DNA of 64,000 nt from Hyphomicrobiales bacterium (lineage in GTDB: Bacteria; Pseudomonadota; Alphaproteobacteria; Rhizobiales; Rhizobiaceae). The stretch is from assembly GCA_900471525.1 (NCBI GenBank), contig UCEZ01000047.1:62001-126000 (forward strand), in the 5' to 3' direction. Made by a program: the position numbers and the translations under genes. Below, in pieces: positions 63,781 through 64,000 of this stretch (its first letter is position 1; each line of letters starts with the position of its first letter). Below the pieces are notes generated by a model. It ran no database searches and was not told where the DNA came from. It saw only the letters and a list, made by a program, of their open reading frames with translations.

Positions 63781-64000
63781 CAGAGGAGGCGCCCTGAGGG
63801 AATGGGCGACGGCATTGCGGAGAGTTCCGCCGGGATAATATACAGGCGTATCTGCCCGGAGAAACCGCCGACCTCCAGCCTATAATGCTTCATCGTCAAA
63901 GCCAGCGTCTCCAATCATGTGCCTCAACACGGCTGATTAGTATGACTTTTACACATATTAGGACATTCGTAAACTCTTTCCGCGACGGACGAATATCCGC

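Noticed and set aside
49748..64000. Search by eye for a direct repeat of the tRNA-Leu 3' end (TTCGAGTCCTCTTCTGGGC) as right attachment site
   Set aside because: No second copy was noticed in the window and there is no integrase gene, so an island end cannot be placed here.

Overview
The window looks like a chromosomal segment of an alphaproteobacterium of the Rhizobiaceae (Rhizobium/Agrobacterium/Neorhizobium group). Supporting signs are the GC-rich coding style, Flp/Tad pilus genes, rhizobial families (BA14K, DUF982, DUF2865, RopA-like porin), an SRP RNA beside dnaX, a RirA-type iron box, EcfG-type general stress promoters and a palindromic mosaic repeat typical of rhizobia. The assignment rests on recognition of these families, not on a database search.

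Layout. 1-3600: one edge of a Tad/Flp pilus locus (prepilin peptidase, two duplicated Flp pilins, a secretin-N-domain protein, two TadE-like proteins). 3769-15975: a compact nucleoside uptake and salvage locus. deoB, add and upp lie on the + strand; deoA, deoC, punA, cdd, two permeases and an ATPase form a tight - strand operon, with a BMP-type binding protein behind it. Together they import nucleosides and split them to bases, uracil/UMP, pentose phosphates and acetaldehyde plus glyceraldehyde-3-P. 16294-19518: a siderophore-type TonB receptor with an upstream AraC regulator and a TGA-N9-TCA iron box.

19761-24819: small envelope and stress proteins, tRNA-Ser(GGA), a DUF900 lipoprotein, and a set of microproteins under EcfG-like promoters. 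24907-36456: housekeeping genes (membrane cytochrome c, kdsB, pheA, porin, nudC, HIT, SRP RNA, dnaX, ybaB, MOSC, recR, mltB); the mltB signal-peptide region is split by a 171-bp palindromic element. 36510-49598: an ArsR-SRPBCC fusion, an MFS exporter, the rimP-nusA-ylxR-infB operon with a leader terminator, small membrane and redox proteins, BA14K and a phosphohexomutase.

49748-64000: to the right of tRNA-Leu(CAG) and an IS3-type remnant lies an accessory catabolic cluster. It holds two proline-racemase-superfamily enzymes, an OCD-type and an Ldh-type imine reductase, a polar amino acid ABC transporter, a covalent-flavin SolA-like oxidase, a GNAT, an N,N-dimethylformamidase-like large subunit and a GntR/FCD regulator. 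Near-identical palindromes (ATCGTATACGAT) stand in front of all three of its operons, so the cluster reads as one regulon for trans-3-hydroxyproline and probably a related N-substituted or cyclic imino acid. The last gene is an AraC regulator. No CRISPR array, rRNA or intact transposon was seen.
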